A DNA stretch of 44,985 nucleotides from Maritalea sp047634455 (GCF_047634455.1 NZ_JBLIAI010000019.1:1-44985); one strand, 5' to 3'; shown: positions 8,546 to 17,900, counted from the first letter of the stretch. Made by a program: numbers and translations. Notes: a model not told the origin generated them from the sequence alone.

Positions 8546-9331
8546 TTAGCCGCCAAACCGACTGCCGAGTGAATCGGCCGCTCGAACAGCCTGTTGACGC
8601 TGGTCTGGGGACGCAACAGAAATCGCACGTTCATGCAGTTCTGCAATCCAATGTTCGTCGTCCGTCCCGCCAGCACCGCGGCTAGCCAAGGTTAGCCACA
8701 TCAATCCTTCGACCGGGTCAGAATCGATTCCCTCGCCGTTAAACATGAGGTCACCCAACGTTGCTTGGGCGGCAGGATGTCCCTTGCGCGATGCTAAAGA
8801 AAGCCAACGTGCGCTCTGCAATGGGGAGTAGCCAAATTCATTTTCATCGAGATAAAGTTGGCCGACTTTATATTGCGCGTCAGCATCGCCAAAATATGAC
8901 GCCGCATGGAGCAGGAGCTTGCGCGAGAGCGAATCATTGGCTTGCACACCAGCGTCCGGCACACCTTCACGGTAATATTGACCAATCTTGAGGAAACTTT
9001 GCGCAACAATATCGGCACCAACAGATTTTGGTGGCGTGTCGGCATTGTCATTTGCCAGCTCACGGAAATAAAGGAAGGCTTTGGTGCGGTCTTGCTGCAC
9101 GCCGTCGCCTTTTTCGTACATCATGCCCAAGCGCCACAATGCAATTGGCTGGCCCGCATCGGCGGCTTCTTCCAAAGCCGCCAGCAGATCTTGATTGGAC
9201 ACTTCGCTGTCGCTATCGCCGAAAAACGACAAAATGTTGGTATTGTCCTGCGCGTTGGCGCTGCTTATTCCCACAAGCGCCAACGACAAAGCAACCAAAC
9301 AAGCAACAAATTTAGTGCTAAATGTCCGCAT
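8546..9331 (-). CDS. Secreted/periplasmic Sel1-repeat protein
   Basis: A signal peptide is clear: a basic start, a hydrophobic stretch (VACLVALSLALVGIS) and an ANA-type cleavage site near residue 27. Mature parts contain several Sel1-like (TPR-related) helical repeats, for example ALWRLGMMYEKGDGVQQD and AQYKVGQLYLDENEFG, then AQATLGDLMFNGEGI. Such proteins act as adaptors in the periplasm; no catalytic domain is present. The ATG has AAGGAG four bases upstream and lies inside the end of ilvD (14-base overlap), so it is translationally coupled to ilvD although the two functions look unrelated. The specific role is unknown. Confidence 0.85.
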   Translation of the reverse strand: MRTFSTKFVACLVALSLALVGISSANAQDNTNILSFFGDSDSEVSNQDLLAALEEAADAGQPIALWRLGMMYEKGDGVQQDRTKAFLYFRELANDNADTPPKSVGADIVAQSFLKIGQYYREGVPDAGVQANDSLSRKLLLHAASYFGDADAQYKVGQLYLDENEFGYSPLQSARWLSLASRKGHPAAQATLGDLMFNGEGIDSDPVEGLMWLTLASRGAGGTDDEHWIAELHERAISVASPDQRQQAVRAADSLGSRFGG

Positions 9332-11042
9332 AGCACTCCTTTTCGCCCTTTGCGCCAGGGTGGGTCAGCGCGCCATAGCGGGCAGCCCCAACTCCTTGTG
9401 CATATTTCCAAATGACACCTGAACCAAAATTGGTTTCACGCGGTTGCCATTTGGCTTTTCGGGCCTCTAACTCTTCATCAGAAAGATCAACAGAGATCTC
9501 GCCTGAATTGGCATTTATGGTGATCATATCACCGCTATTGATGAGTGCGATTGGGCCGCCAATGGCCGCTTCGGGGCCAACGTGACCAACACAGAAACCG
9601 CGCGTCGCGCCAGAGAAACGACCGTCTGTGATGAGCGCAACCTTGTCGCCCATGCCTTGGCCATAAAGAGCGGCTGTTGTTGCCAACATTTCGCGCATGC
9701 CCGGTCCACCTTTTGGACCTTCGTAGCGTATAACCAGCACTTCACCTTCTTTATAATCACGTTTTGACACTGCTTTGAAACATTCTTCCTCGCTGTCAAA
9801 ACAACGCGCAGGACCGGTAAATTCCAGCTGCGCCATGCCCGCAACTTTTACGATGGCACCTTCGGGCGCTAAATTGCCGCGAAGCCCAACAACACCGCCG
9901 GTTTTGGTGATCGGTTTATTGGCGGGCCAAACGACGTCTTGTTTGTCGTTCCACTTAACCTTTTCAAGGTTTTCAGCAATCGTGCGCCCTGTGACGGTCA
10001 TGCAGTCCCCATGCATAAAGCCATTGTCGAGCAATGTTTTCATGAGTTGGGGCACGCCACCAGCTTCAAACATGTCTTTGGCCACATAGCGACCGCCTGG
10101 TTTCAAGTCTGCAATATAGGGTGTTTTTTTGAAGATTTCGGCTACATCAAACAAGTCAAAATCAATACCTGCTTCGTTCGCAATCGCTGGCAAGTGCAGC
10201 GCGGCGTTTGTGGAGCCGCCGGACGCAGCCACAACTGTTGCGGCATTTTCAAGTGCTTTACGGGTCACAATATCGCGTGGACGAATGTTGAGTTTAATCA
10301 ATTCCATCACCTGCTCACCCGCAGTGTAACAAAATTGATCACGTATTTCGTAAGGGGCTGGTGCGCCAGCAGAATATGGTAGTGCTAGACCAATCGCTTC
10401 TGACACGGTCGCCATTGTGTTGGCCGTAAACTGCGCGCCACATGCACCCGATGATGGACAAGCGACGCGTTCAAGCTCTTCCAAATCATCGTCAGAGAAG
10501 TCACCAACTGAATGTTTGCCAACAGCTTCAAAAACGTCTTGAACGGTTACCGGGTTGCCTTTGAAACTTCCAGGTAGGATTGAACCGCCGTAAAGAAACA
10601 CAGAAGGCACATTCAAACGCACCATCGCCATCATCATGCCCGGCAGCGACTTGTCGCAGCCTGCAAGGCCAACAAGCGCATCATAGCTGTGACCGCGCAT
10701 GGTCAATTCAACAGAATCAGTGATGACATCGCGCGAAACCAGGGAAGACTTCATGCCTTGGTGACCCATGGCAATGCCGTCAGTCACGGTAATGGTTGTA
10801 AATTCACGCGGCGTGCCGTTTGCAGAAGCAACGCCTTTTTTGACAAATTGTGCTTGGTGGGAGAGCGCAATATTACAAGGTGCGGCTTCGTTCCAACACG
10901 TCGCCACGCCAACAAATGGCTGGTGAATTTGACCGCTGGTTAAGCCCATCGCATAATAATATGAGCGATGCGGAGCCCGTGCGGGGCCTTCCGTCACATG
11001 TCGACTGGGTAATTTGCTCTTGTCGATGTTCTTTTCGTCCAC
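9318..11042 (-). CDS. ilvD: Dihydroxy-acid dehydratase
   Basis: IlvD dehydrates dihydroxy-isovalerate and dihydroxy-methylvalerate in branched-chain amino-acid synthesis. Cysteines expected to hold the Fe-S cluster are C56 (NEAAPCNIAL), C129 (GLAGCDKSLPG) and C201 (PSSGACGAQF). At 574 residues it belongs to the shorter IlvD branch rather than the about 615-residue enterobacterial form; sugar-acid dehydratases of the IlvD/Edd family are the alternative, but the whole sequence reads as a DHAD. I chose the GTG at 11042 because AAGGA stands about seven bases before it; the nearby ATG at 11049 is out of frame. The upstream region has a nested stem-loop. Confidence 0.94.
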   Translation of the reverse strand: MDEKNIDKSKLPSRHVTEGPARAPHRSYYYAMGLTSGQIHQPFVGVATCWNEAAPCNIALSHQAQFVKKGVASANGTPREFTTITVTDGIAMGHQGMKSSLVSRDVITDSVELTMRGHSYDALVGLAGCDKSLPGMMMAMVRLNVPSVFLYGGSILPGSFKGNPVTVQDVFEAVGKHSVGDFSDDDLEELERVACPSSGACGAQFTANTMATVSEAIGLALPYSAGAPAPYEIRDQFCYTAGEQVMELIKLNIRPRDIVTRKALENAATVVAASGGSTNAALHLPAIANEAGIDFDLFDVAEIFKKTPYIADLKPGGRYVAKDMFEAGGVPQLMKTLLDNGFMHGDCMTVTGRTIAENLEKVKWNDKQDVVWPANKPITKTGGVVGLRGNLAPEGAIVKVAGMAQLEFTGPARCFDSEEECFKAVSKRDYKEGEVLVIRYEGPKGGPGMREMLATTAALYGQGMGDKVALITDGRFSGATRGFCVGHVGPEAAIGGPIALINSGDMITINANSGEISVDLSDEELEARKAKWQPRETNFGSGVIWKYAQGVGAARYGALTHPGAKGEKECYADI

Positions 11043-11116
11043 TGGTCATTCCTTCCAAGCATCATTGTTGCCGTAGCGCTAAAATGTTTTTACTTCGGCC
11101 ACCGTTTGATGCAAGG

Positions 11117-11174
11117 CACAATTGTGACAAGGCGTACGGTATGGTTCGCAATCCAGTGCGAGAAACAACATACC
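11117..11174 (-). promoter_or_regulatory. Structured leader/operator region before ilvD
   Basis: Between ilvD and valS there are 270 bases without a gene. This part holds a perfect 10-base palindrome, CACAATTGTG (11117-11126). It also holds a two-tier stem-loop: outer arms GGTATG (11138-11143) and CATACC (11169-11174), inner arms TCGCA and TGCGA (11146-11161). On the minus strand it would lie in the ilvD promoter or 5' leader. Function is not known. Confidence 0.35.
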
Positions 11175-11221
11175 ATCCGCCAACGTCGTTGTTGTGTGCC
11201 GTTATGAACATCCAATGGGTT

Positions 11222-11258
11222 AAAAAAATGGCGACCACATTGTCAAAATGTGATCGCC
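11222..11258 (-). terminator. Intrinsic terminator of valS
   Basis: On the minus strand, shortly after the valS stop, an 11-pair stem with one mismatch (arms 11230-11241 and 11247-11258, GGCGA plus CACATT halves) is followed directly by a run of seven T. This is a textbook rho-independent terminator separating valS from ilvD. Confidence 0.85.
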
Positions 11259-11312
11259 CATCACTTTGGTGTGATTTATTGCGCTGTGTTGCAATTTTAT
11301 GACAGAAAAATT

Positions 11313-13970
11313 CTACCCAAGTCGCGCCAAAGCAGCCTCAACCCGTTGTTTCTTTGCCATTGCATCATCACGGCGTTGTTTCTGGTCGTTCACGACACTT
11401 TCGGGTGCTTTTGAGGTGAATTGCACGTTGGCAAGTTTGCGATCGACACCGTCAATCTCCTTGTCCAACTTGGCCAAGTCTTTGCCCAAACGATCTTTTT
11501 CGGCTGAAATGTCGATGACACCTGCAAGCGGCAAACAGAATGTCGCCTCATTCAAAACCAATTGCGCGGCTTCATTCGGTACCGAGCCAGCAAATGAAAC
11601 ATCTTCAATCCGTGCCAAACGTTTCACCATTGCTTCTTGGCTCTCAAGCCGCGAGCGGGTGGTTGATTCTGCACCAACAACCACAAGTGGAACTTTGGCA
11701 CTTGCCGGGACATTCATTTCGGCACGAACTGAGCGAATGCCAGAGATCAAATCGATCAACCATGTCATTTCGCCTTCTGCATCCTCGTCAACAAGCGCAC
11801 TCAGCTGTGGCCACTCAGAAATGATCAACTGCTTTGTCCGTGCTGGGCCTTGTTGGCCCGTTTGCGCCCAAAGTTCTTCGGTCACGAATGGCATAAATGG
11901 ATGCAAAAGCGCCAGTATTTGATCAAGAGCATAAGCAGCGGTTGCCCGCGTTTCAGCCTTCAATGCCTCGTCAGCACCATTAAAGACTGGTTTTGCAAGT
12001 TCAACGTACCAATCGCAAAATGTGCCCCAGACGAAATCATAAGCCGCATTTGCTGATTCATTGAAGCGGAAAGTCTCGATGGATTTTTCAACATCTGCAA
12101 CAGCTTTCGCGGTGCGGCTCAAAATCCATTTATTGAGCGTAGAATTCACCGATTTCGGATCAAACCCCTCAACGCGAATACACTCGTTCATTTCTAGGAA
12201 GCGGGCCGCATTCCAAATTTTGGTGACAAAGTTCCGGTAGCCCTCAACGCGTGACAATGACAGGCGAATGTCCCTACCCTGCGCGGCCATTGCGGCCAAG
12301 GTGAAACGTGTTGCGTCAGTGCCATATTCATCAAACAGCACCAACGGATCGATCACATTGCCTTTGGTTTTGGACATTTTTTGCCCATTTTCATCCCGAA
12401 CAAGCGCATGAACATAAACGTTCTCAAACGGCTCTTCGTCCATGAAATGCAGACCAAACATCATCATCCGGGCAACCCAGAAAAAGATGATGTCAAAGCC
12501 GGTTACTAGCGTGTTGGTTTGGTAATAGGTGGCCAATTCTTCAGTTTTCTCGGGCCAACCCAACGTTGAAAATGGCCAAAGAGCGGATGAAAACCAGGTA
12601 TCGAGAACGTCTTCGTCGCGTTTAATCTTTGTCGGTGCACCATAGTGGGCATCAGCTTCTGCCTGAGCTTCTGCTTCAGTTGCGGCAACAAAAAACTTAT
12701 CGTCTGGGCCATACCATGCTGGAATTTGGTGTCCCCACCACAATTGGCGTGAAATACACCAAGGTTGCAGGTTTTCCATCCAAGCGTAGTATGTGTTTTC
12801 CCAGTTTTTCGGAACGAATTTTGTGCGCCCTTCTTTAACGGCCGCTAATGCCGGTTTCGCGAGCGTTACCGCATCCACGTACCATTGATCGGTCAAATAT
12901 GGCTCAATGATCACCAACTTCGATTTTTCGTCGTGCGGAACTGAAATCATTTTGTCTTCGACTTCAACCAAAACGCCGAGCGCATCGAGATCGGCAACAA
13001 TCTTCTTACGCGCGTCAAACCGATCTAGCCCACGATAGGCTTCGGGGGCCTCATCATTGATTTTCGCATCAGCGGTGAAGATATTGATTTGCTCAAGATT
13101 GTTGCGCTTGCCAACTTCAAAGTCGTTGAAATCGTGTGCGGGGGTGATCTTTACCGCGCCAGAACCTTGCTCGGGATCAGCATGTTCGTCCGTAACGATC
13201 GGAATTTTGCGGCCTGTCAGGGGCAAAATGACCATTTTACCCACAAGATGGGTGTAGCGCTCATCGTCGGGGTGAACAGCAACAGCGGTATCACCCAGCA
13301 TGGTTTCGGGGCGGGTCGTCGCAACTACGATGGTTTCGTCTGTGCCCTCAATCGGGTAACGCAGGTGCCACATGTGGCCGTTAATTTCGACATTTTCAAC
13401 TTCAAGATCCGAAATTGCCGTTTGCAAAACCGGATGCCAGTTCACCAGGCGTTTGTCTTTATAGATCAAACCTTCCTTGTGTAGCTGCACAAAAACCTTA
13501 AGCACCGCGTCGGACATGCCCTCGTCCATCGTAAAACGCTGGCGCGACCAATCAGCAGAAGAGCCAAGACGCTTTTGCTGCGACACAATGGTGTTGCCGC
13601 TTTTTTCTTTCCATTCCCAAACTTTTTCTAAGAACTTCTCACGCCCCATATCACGGCGTGATGGCAATTGATTTTCCATCAATTGCCGCTCGACAATCAT
13701 TTGTGTCGCTATGCCTGCGTGGTCGGTACCTGGTTGCCACAGCACGTTTTTACCCCGCATCCGCTCAAAGCGGGCCAACAAGTCTTGAATTGTGAACGTT
13801 AGGGCGTGTCCAACATGCAGATCACCGGTGACATTTGGTGGGGGCATTGCAATAGTGTAGCTCTGTGCGCCCTCTTTTGCGCCAGCACCTGCAGCAAACA
13901 GGTTTTCGCGGGTCCAACCTTCATAAATCCGGGTTTCAACCTCTTGCGGGTTGTAGCTCTTATCAATCAT
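11313..13970 (-). CDS. valS: Valine-tRNA ligase (ValRS)
   Basis: This class Ia synthetase has an editing domain. The HIGH motif is HVGH at residues 52-55 in PPPNVTGDLHVGHALT, and the KMSKS loop is QKMSKTKGNVIDPL. The CP1 editing domain lies between them (VATTRPETMLGDTAVAVHP), and a C-terminal coiled coil (about the last 65 residues, AEKDRLGKDLAKLDKE) is the ValRS-specific tRNA-binding arm. Length is 885 residues. It has its own terminator downstream and precedes ilvD. Upstream, 123 bases separate it from popZ, which runs in the same direction. Confidence 0.97.
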   Translation of the reverse strand: MIDKSYNPQEVETRIYEGWTRENLFAAGAGAKEGAQSYTIAMPPPNVTGDLHVGHALTFTIQDLLARFERMRGKNVLWQPGTDHAGIATQMIVERQLMENQLPSRRDMGREKFLEKVWEWKEKSGNTIVSQQKRLGSSADWSRQRFTMDEGMSDAVLKVFVQLHKEGLIYKDKRLVNWHPVLQTAISDLEVENVEINGHMWHLRYPIEGTDETIVVATTRPETMLGDTAVAVHPDDERYTHLVGKMVILPLTGRKIPIVTDEHADPEQGSGAVKITPAHDFNDFEVGKRNNLEQINIFTADAKINDEAPEAYRGLDRFDARKKIVADLDALGVLVEVEDKMISVPHDEKSKLVIIEPYLTDQWYVDAVTLAKPALAAVKEGRTKFVPKNWENTYYAWMENLQPWCISRQLWWGHQIPAWYGPDDKFFVAATEAEAQAEADAHYGAPTKIKRDEDVLDTWFSSALWPFSTLGWPEKTEELATYYQTNTLVTGFDIIFFWVARMMMFGLHFMDEEPFENVYVHALVRDENGQKMSKTKGNVIDPLVLFDEYGTDATRFTLAAMAAQGRDIRLSLSRVEGYRNFVTKIWNAARFLEMNECIRVEGFDPKSVNSTLNKWILSRTAKAVADVEKSIETFRFNESANAAYDFVWGTFCDWYVELAKPVFNGADEALKAETRATAAYALDQILALLHPFMPFVTEELWAQTGQQGPARTKQLIISEWPQLSALVDEDAEGEMTWLIDLISGIRSVRAEMNVPASAKVPLVVVGAESTTRSRLESQEAMVKRLARIEDVSFAGSVPNEAAQLVLNEATFCLPLAGVIDISAEKDRLGKDLAKLDKEIDGVDRKLANVQFTSKAPESVVNDQKQRRDDAMAKKQRVEAALARLG

Positions 13971-14093
13971 CTCGCACAGCCTTTGTCTGCTAAAGGCAAA
14001 GAACTGCCTTCAACTGAAATTCTTCGAACTAGGTGTAAAGCTAAGGACAGCCGCGCTGTCAACAGCACCGCTCAGATTAATGGGCAAATATGT

Positions 14094-14978
14094 TCAGCGG
14101 TTTCCGCGTGACACACGTTCTATCTCTCGTTGAACAAGTTTTTCAACGACACCCGGCAGGTTTTCATCCAACCAGCCTTTTAACATTGGGCGCAGCATCT
14201 CGCGGATCAAATCCTCAACAGTTTGGCCGTTACCGCTCGCCATTGTTAGCGCGTCTAACTGGCCAAAGGCACTCTTGGCAGCGGCTTGGGTCGTGGGTTC
14301 TAACAGTTCATCTGACATTTGTGTGGTCAATGTTGGATCGGGCAAGGGGCTTGGGGCTGGAACTTCTTCAAAAACCGGCGCTTCAACCTCAGGGGCAACG
14401 AACGCTTCATCTAACGAAGCAATATCGACCTCCGCCACAAGAGCGTCCAAATCGGTTTCAGTCGGATCGCCTTCAGCGTCGTCATCGCTAATGAATGCAA
14501 TATCGTCCGGCACGACCATTGCAACATCTTCGGATATGGCATCGTTAAATTCAGCAACATACTCCTCAGGAGGAGGTGCAGCGCGCATCATATCGTTAGG
14601 AATTTCACTCTTGGCTGCACTTGGTGGATTGAGCATCTGCTCGGTACTAAGCGCCAATGGCGCATCTTCGGCCACGTCAAGTTCAGGGTCGGGCATGCCC
14701 ACACTCTGTTTTGGTGGATTGAGCATTTGCTCAGTGCTCAGCGTCAGAGGCTCCTCTTCAACATCCATCACTTGAGGTCGTGCTGCGGCCACAGGCTGTG
14801 CAGGTTCCTCAATCATTGAAGTCGGATCAATATCGGGTTCGTCCGCTGTTATCTCGGTCGCAAGCGCCTCTGGCTCCGCCATAACCTCGTCGGCAGGCGG
14901 TTCATCATCTGCTATAATCTGCCGAATAGATGACAGAATTTCGTCCATCGATGGGTCTTTAGACGCAGGTTGATTCAT
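14094..14978 (-). CDS. popZ: Polar organizing protein PopZ (DUF2497 family)
   Basis: PopZ forms condensate-like polar hubs that anchor the chromosome origin and cell-cycle proteins in alphaproteobacteria. Visible parts are: an N-terminal partner-binding helix (SMDEILSSIRQIIADD, residues 10-25); a long acidic, proline-rich disordered middle; and the conserved C-terminal oligomerisation helices (VEDLIREMLRPMLKGWLDEN, about 254-273, then VVEKLVQREIERV). I chose the ATG at 14978 (GAGG five bases upstream), giving 294 residues, over the longer frame from 15011. The middle contains a duplicated segment, LSTEQMLNPP at 80-89 and 110-119, exactly 30 residues apart. The order valS-popZ-tolC-pcm is conserved in the class. 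Confidence 0.92.
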   Translation of the reverse strand: MNQPASKDPSMDEILSSIRQIIADDEPPADEVMAEPEALATEITADEPDIDPTSMIEEPAQPVAAARPQVMDVEEEPLTLSTEQMLNPPKQSVGMPDPELDVAEDAPLALSTEQMLNPPSAAKSEIPNDMMRAAPPPEEYVAEFNDAISEDVAMVVPDDIAFISDDDAEGDPTETDLDALVAEVDIASLDEAFVAPEVEAPVFEEVPAPSPLPDPTLTTQMSDELLEPTTQAAAKSAFGQLDALTMASGNGQTVEDLIREMLRPMLKGWLDENLPGVVEKLVQREIERVSRGNR

Positions 14979-15116
14979 CTTGGCCTCACAATCGTGCGAA
15001 GCAAAAAGCACATCAAATACACGACGCGATTCGCACTATTCCAGCTTATTGTGCGAGATATTAACTTGTTAGTCTAGTCGGACCGCAAAATCTGCGTTTT
15101 CCACCAATTAGTTGAA

Positions 15117-16460
15117 CTATTCGCGCAACTCAGCCCAGATGTCTTCTACGCGGGTTCTGTAGCCGTCGGCGGACTTTATAGACACGGGCAATTGCAGCGA
15201 TGCTGCGTCTAGTTTGCCTGCTGCTGAGACCAATGAAAATGCAGCGACGATCTTGTTACGTTGTGCTGTGTACAAGGCTTCGTTGGAACTTGTGAGCTCG
15301 GCCCGAGCGTTCAACACATCAAGTGTTGTTCGTTGACCGACATTTCGTTCCTCTATCACGCCATCCAAAGCGATTTGACTTGATCGCACTGACGCATTTG
15401 CCGACTCGATCAACGCGATTGATGATTGCAAACCAGACCAAGCAGAAATTACAGATTCTTCAACTTGGGCGACAGTTCCCAGTGCGTCAACTTCGGCGTT
15501 GATTTGTGCCAAGTTTGCTTTGCGTGCTGATGCCCCAAGGGAACCACCTTGGTAAATCGGTACCGACAATGTTAACCGAATGGAGCCAGATGTGCCGCGC
15601 GCTGAAGGGCCTCCACCGCAATCAACTGCGCAGATTGAACCAATCAAATCCAATGTTGGACCAAAAGCGCGCATGGCGGCATCGGTGCCATATTTTGCGG
15701 CTTCAACTTGAGCAACAGCCGTTTGAATTGCAGGATGATTCGCTTTTGCGGAAACCAAAGCTTCGCTCAGCGAACGCGGCAATATTTTGCCAAATTTAAA
15801 GTTGGAGTTTAGCCCTGACGGTTTAACGCCCATCCAGCGAACATAGCTTGCTTGCGACGCACGCAAAGAATTGATCGAAGACTTGTAGGCCGCGACAGCT
15901 TGGGCGAGCCGAGCTTCAGCTTGCGCGACGTCAATTTTTGTTCCCTCACCGATGTTCAACCGATTTTTGGCCGACGATACTTGAGCACGCAAAAACTTCA
16001 CATTGTCGGCGCGTAGACTGGCCAAATTGGTGTCTCGAACCACATCCATATATGCTGTTGCGGCAGACAAAAGTACGTTTTGTTCGGTATTTCGCAGGCC
16101 CTGTGTCGCGGCGTCAACATAGGCGCGCGCTTGATCAACCTGCGCGTCGGTCTTTAGGCCGTCAAATAGCCGCTGATTATATTGCAGGTTCAAGCTTGTC
16201 GAACCGCTATCAGTGTGCGTTCCGCCAAGATCGGCCCAGCTATATTGTGTGGTTGCAGAAAGGTTCACCTGCGGGCGCTTGCCAGACTTACGCAGAACAA
16301 TGTCCTCAGACGCAAGTTTGACGCTAATCAGCGCAGCGGCCATTGCTGGATTGTTTGTATAAGCTTTTGCCAAAGCATTTGTGAGGCTCTCAGCGCTCAC
16401 AACACCAGTAAAGGCAATCGACAGCGCAACCGCCGCTAAAACAGACTTCTTTAAAGACAC
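15117..16460 (-). CDS. tolC: TolC-family outer-membrane efflux channel
   Basis: This outer-membrane trimeric tunnel serves type I secretion and tripartite efflux. A signal peptide (KKSVLAAVALSIAFTGVVSA, cleavage near residue 23) is followed by two internally homologous halves of coiled-coil and beta strands. Examples are LRNTEQNVLLSAATAYMDV and VAQVEESVISAWSGLQSS, and the VGQRTTLDVLNARAEL motif is typical of TolC/type I secretion proteins. Length is 447 residues. No membrane-fusion protein or inner-membrane pump is adjacent, so it is probably shared by several systems. A perfect CtrA-like box lies about 68 bases before its start. It is followed by popZ 138 bases downstream in the same direction. 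Confidence 0.94.
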   Translation of the reverse strand: MSLKKSVLAAVALSIAFTGVVSAESLTNALAKAYTNNPAMAAALISVKLASEDIVLRKSGKRPQVNLSATTQYSWADLGGTHTDSGSTSLNLQYNQRLFDGLKTDAQVDQARAYVDAATQGLRNTEQNVLLSAATAYMDVVRDTNLASLRADNVKFLRAQVSSAKNRLNIGEGTKIDVAQAEARLAQAVAAYKSSINSLRASQASYVRWMGVKPSGLNSNFKFGKILPRSLSEALVSAKANHPAIQTAVAQVEAAKYGTDAAMRAFGPTLDLIGSICAVDCGGGPSARGTSGSIRLTLSVPIYQGGSLGASARKANLAQINAEVDALGTVAQVEESVISAWSGLQSSIALIESANASVRSSQIALDGVIEERNVGQRTTLDVLNARAELTSSNEALYTAQRNKIVAAFSLVSAAGKLDAASLQLPVSIKSADGYRTRVEDIWAELRE

Positions 16461-16519
16461 AACTATTACCCCGAACAGATCTAAGCGTTCACAATGTACT
16501 CAATCCCACAAAAATGAAA

Positions 16520-16536
16520 ATTAACTTTTCGTTAAT
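16520..16536 (-). promoter_or_regulatory. Putative CtrA-binding site upstream of tolC
   Basis: The site reads TTAA-N7-TTAA on both strands (TTAA at 16521-16524 and 16532-16535) and extends to ATTAAC/GTTAAT arms. This matches the established CtrA consensus of alphaproteobacteria. It lies in the tolC promoter region, in a 171-base gap that otherwise holds no gene. It can also be read as a six-pair hairpin, but without a following T-run in either gene's direction. Confidence 0.5.
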
Positions 16537-16631
16537 CTTTAAGTTTGTGTGACTTTGTAGCGCAGACGCAACACCAACCTATCCCAAGATGGGCCAGCGA
16601 CTGGTATATTCAAGTACATACGGTAAATTTT

Positions 16632-17282
16632 TTATAAACTGAACTCAGGTGCGATTGAAAATGCGGTCAATTGTGGCACTGAGGCATTGAAAGCGACACG
16701 TCGAGAAAAATCACCAGCGTTTTTCGTGTAGATAATAGCGCTATCTACACCGTTGATCGGCTCAACACATACGATCCGCCCACCATCGGCCAATTGTTTT
16801 TTCAAACTATCAGAAACGAAGTCAACGGCACCTTCGATAAAAATCACATCGAATGGCGCTTCCTTTGCGCATCCCAATTGCAATTCAGCCTTCAAGACGG
16901 CGACATTACCAATTTCTAAATCTGCCAAAGTCTCAGTTGCTGCTTCAACAAGGTCTTCTTGATCGTCAATCGCAACGACCGAACCAGCCAGCCCAGCAAT
17001 AATTGCGGTGGCATAACCAGTCCCGCAAGCCACATCCAAAACAATGTCCGTTTTTTGAATGCCTGCCAATTGTATGAGTTGCGCCAGACGCATTGGAGAC
17101 AACATCTTGCGATGATCTGAAAGCGACAAGTGCTGGTCCAAATATGAAAGTTGGCGCTGATCGGCTGGAACAAAATTTTCCCTCGGCACAGCGTTCATAA
17201 TTCTGATGATGTCAAAATCTGTAACTGCATTTGGTCGAATTTGGCAATCAACCATTGCTGTGCGCGCGCGTTCGAAGTCCAT
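16632..17282 (-). CDS. pcm: Protein-L-isoaspartate O-methyltransferase family protein
   Basis: This SAM-dependent methyltransferase is of the isoaspartate-repair family. The SAM-binding motif I is VLDVACGTGYATAI, followed by the acidic end of strand 2 (VVAIDDQEDL) and FDVIFIEGAV. The family start MDFERARTAMVDCQIRPN is at ATG 17282 with AGGA eight bases upstream, giving 216 residues. The longer frame to 17585 reads through the tRNA-Cys complement and is not coding. This alphaproteobacterial branch, next to tolC, lacks some features of classical Pcm, so true isoaspartyl repair activity is inferred rather than shown. Confidence 0.88.
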   Translation of the reverse strand: MDFERARTAMVDCQIRPNAVTDFDIIRIMNAVPRENFVPADQRQLSYLDQHLSLSDHRKMLSPMRLAQLIQLAGIQKTDIVLDVACGTGYATAIIAGLAGSVVAIDDQEDLVEAATETLADLEIGNVAVLKAELQLGCAKEAPFDVIFIEGAVDFVSDSLKKQLADGGRIVCVEPINGVDSAIIYTKNAGDFSRRVAFNASVPQLTAFSIAPEFSL

Positions 17283-17463
17283 TTTACATTCCTTTTGGCA
17301 TTGCGTCTCAATGAGACTCAATATCGCCGTATCCGCCGATATGCAAGCGATGCCAAACCGAATTATGACGCTTTTGGGTCTGACCAGACAAACTTTGAAA
17401 ACTTCCAGCGCAACAATCGCTTGAATCCGGTTTGGGTTTGGTATAGCAACGCACTCGATATGA

Positions 17464-17537
17464 GGCCACGTGGCGGAGTGGTTACGCAGCGGATTGCAAA
17501 TCCGTGCACCCCGGTTCGATTCCGGGCGTGGCCTCCA
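17464..17537 (+). tRNA. tRNA-Cys (anticodon GCA)
   Basis: The acceptor stem GGCCACG (17464-17470) pairs with CGTGGCC (17527-17533). The discriminator is T, as expected for tRNA-Cys, and CCA is encoded (17535-17537). The anticodon loop is TTGCAAA with GCA. The T arm GGTTCGATTCC is canonical. The gene is 74 bases including CCA and is divergent from pcm. Confidence 0.96.
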
Positions 17538-17900
17538 GATATCCCCAAAATTTATCATTCCAGTGGCAAGGTGTTTCGTATGCACCCAAATTGCGCCCCA
17601 TATGTATCAATGGGTTAGCAAAGTAGTGTCCCACAGGAATTGCCCGTTGGGTCTGGCGATTAAGTCGCCAACTCGCTCAGTTTTCCCCATTGGCCATCTA
17701 CGGCGCGCTGGTCCTGTGGATGCATTGGGATAGCCAGCAACCTGCAATCACACCAAGCCAAATGCGCCGTTCGATGCCCGATCAACTTGTGAACGCGTGA
17801 ATCGCTTTACATTTTTGAATTTCTTGAAATAATGCAGACGCTTAGATTTGAGCAGAAATATTTTTGTTTTATTTTGTGTATGTTTATCAAGGATGTGAAC
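17538..17900 (+). other. Gene-free stretch after tRNA-Cys
   Basis: I see no convincing gene in this stretch. The only open frame continues from the tRNA itself. A short perfect hairpin, TGGCGA/TCGCCA (17654-17670), lacks a T-run. The last part, near 17815-17880, becomes A/T-rich, as promoters do, and probably drives the hydrolase gene. A small RNA cannot be excluded. Confidence 0.4.

Noticed and set aside
17283..17585. Long N-terminal extension of pcm
   Set aside because: It is the antisense of tRNA-Cys plus spacer; the family start with a good ribosome site is at 17282.
17654..17670. TGGCGA/TCGCCA hairpin as a terminator
   Set aside because: No T-run on either side and no gene ending nearby.
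17470..17733. Plus-strand open frame overlapping tRNA-Cys
   Set aside because: It starts inside the tRNA and has no protein-like pattern.
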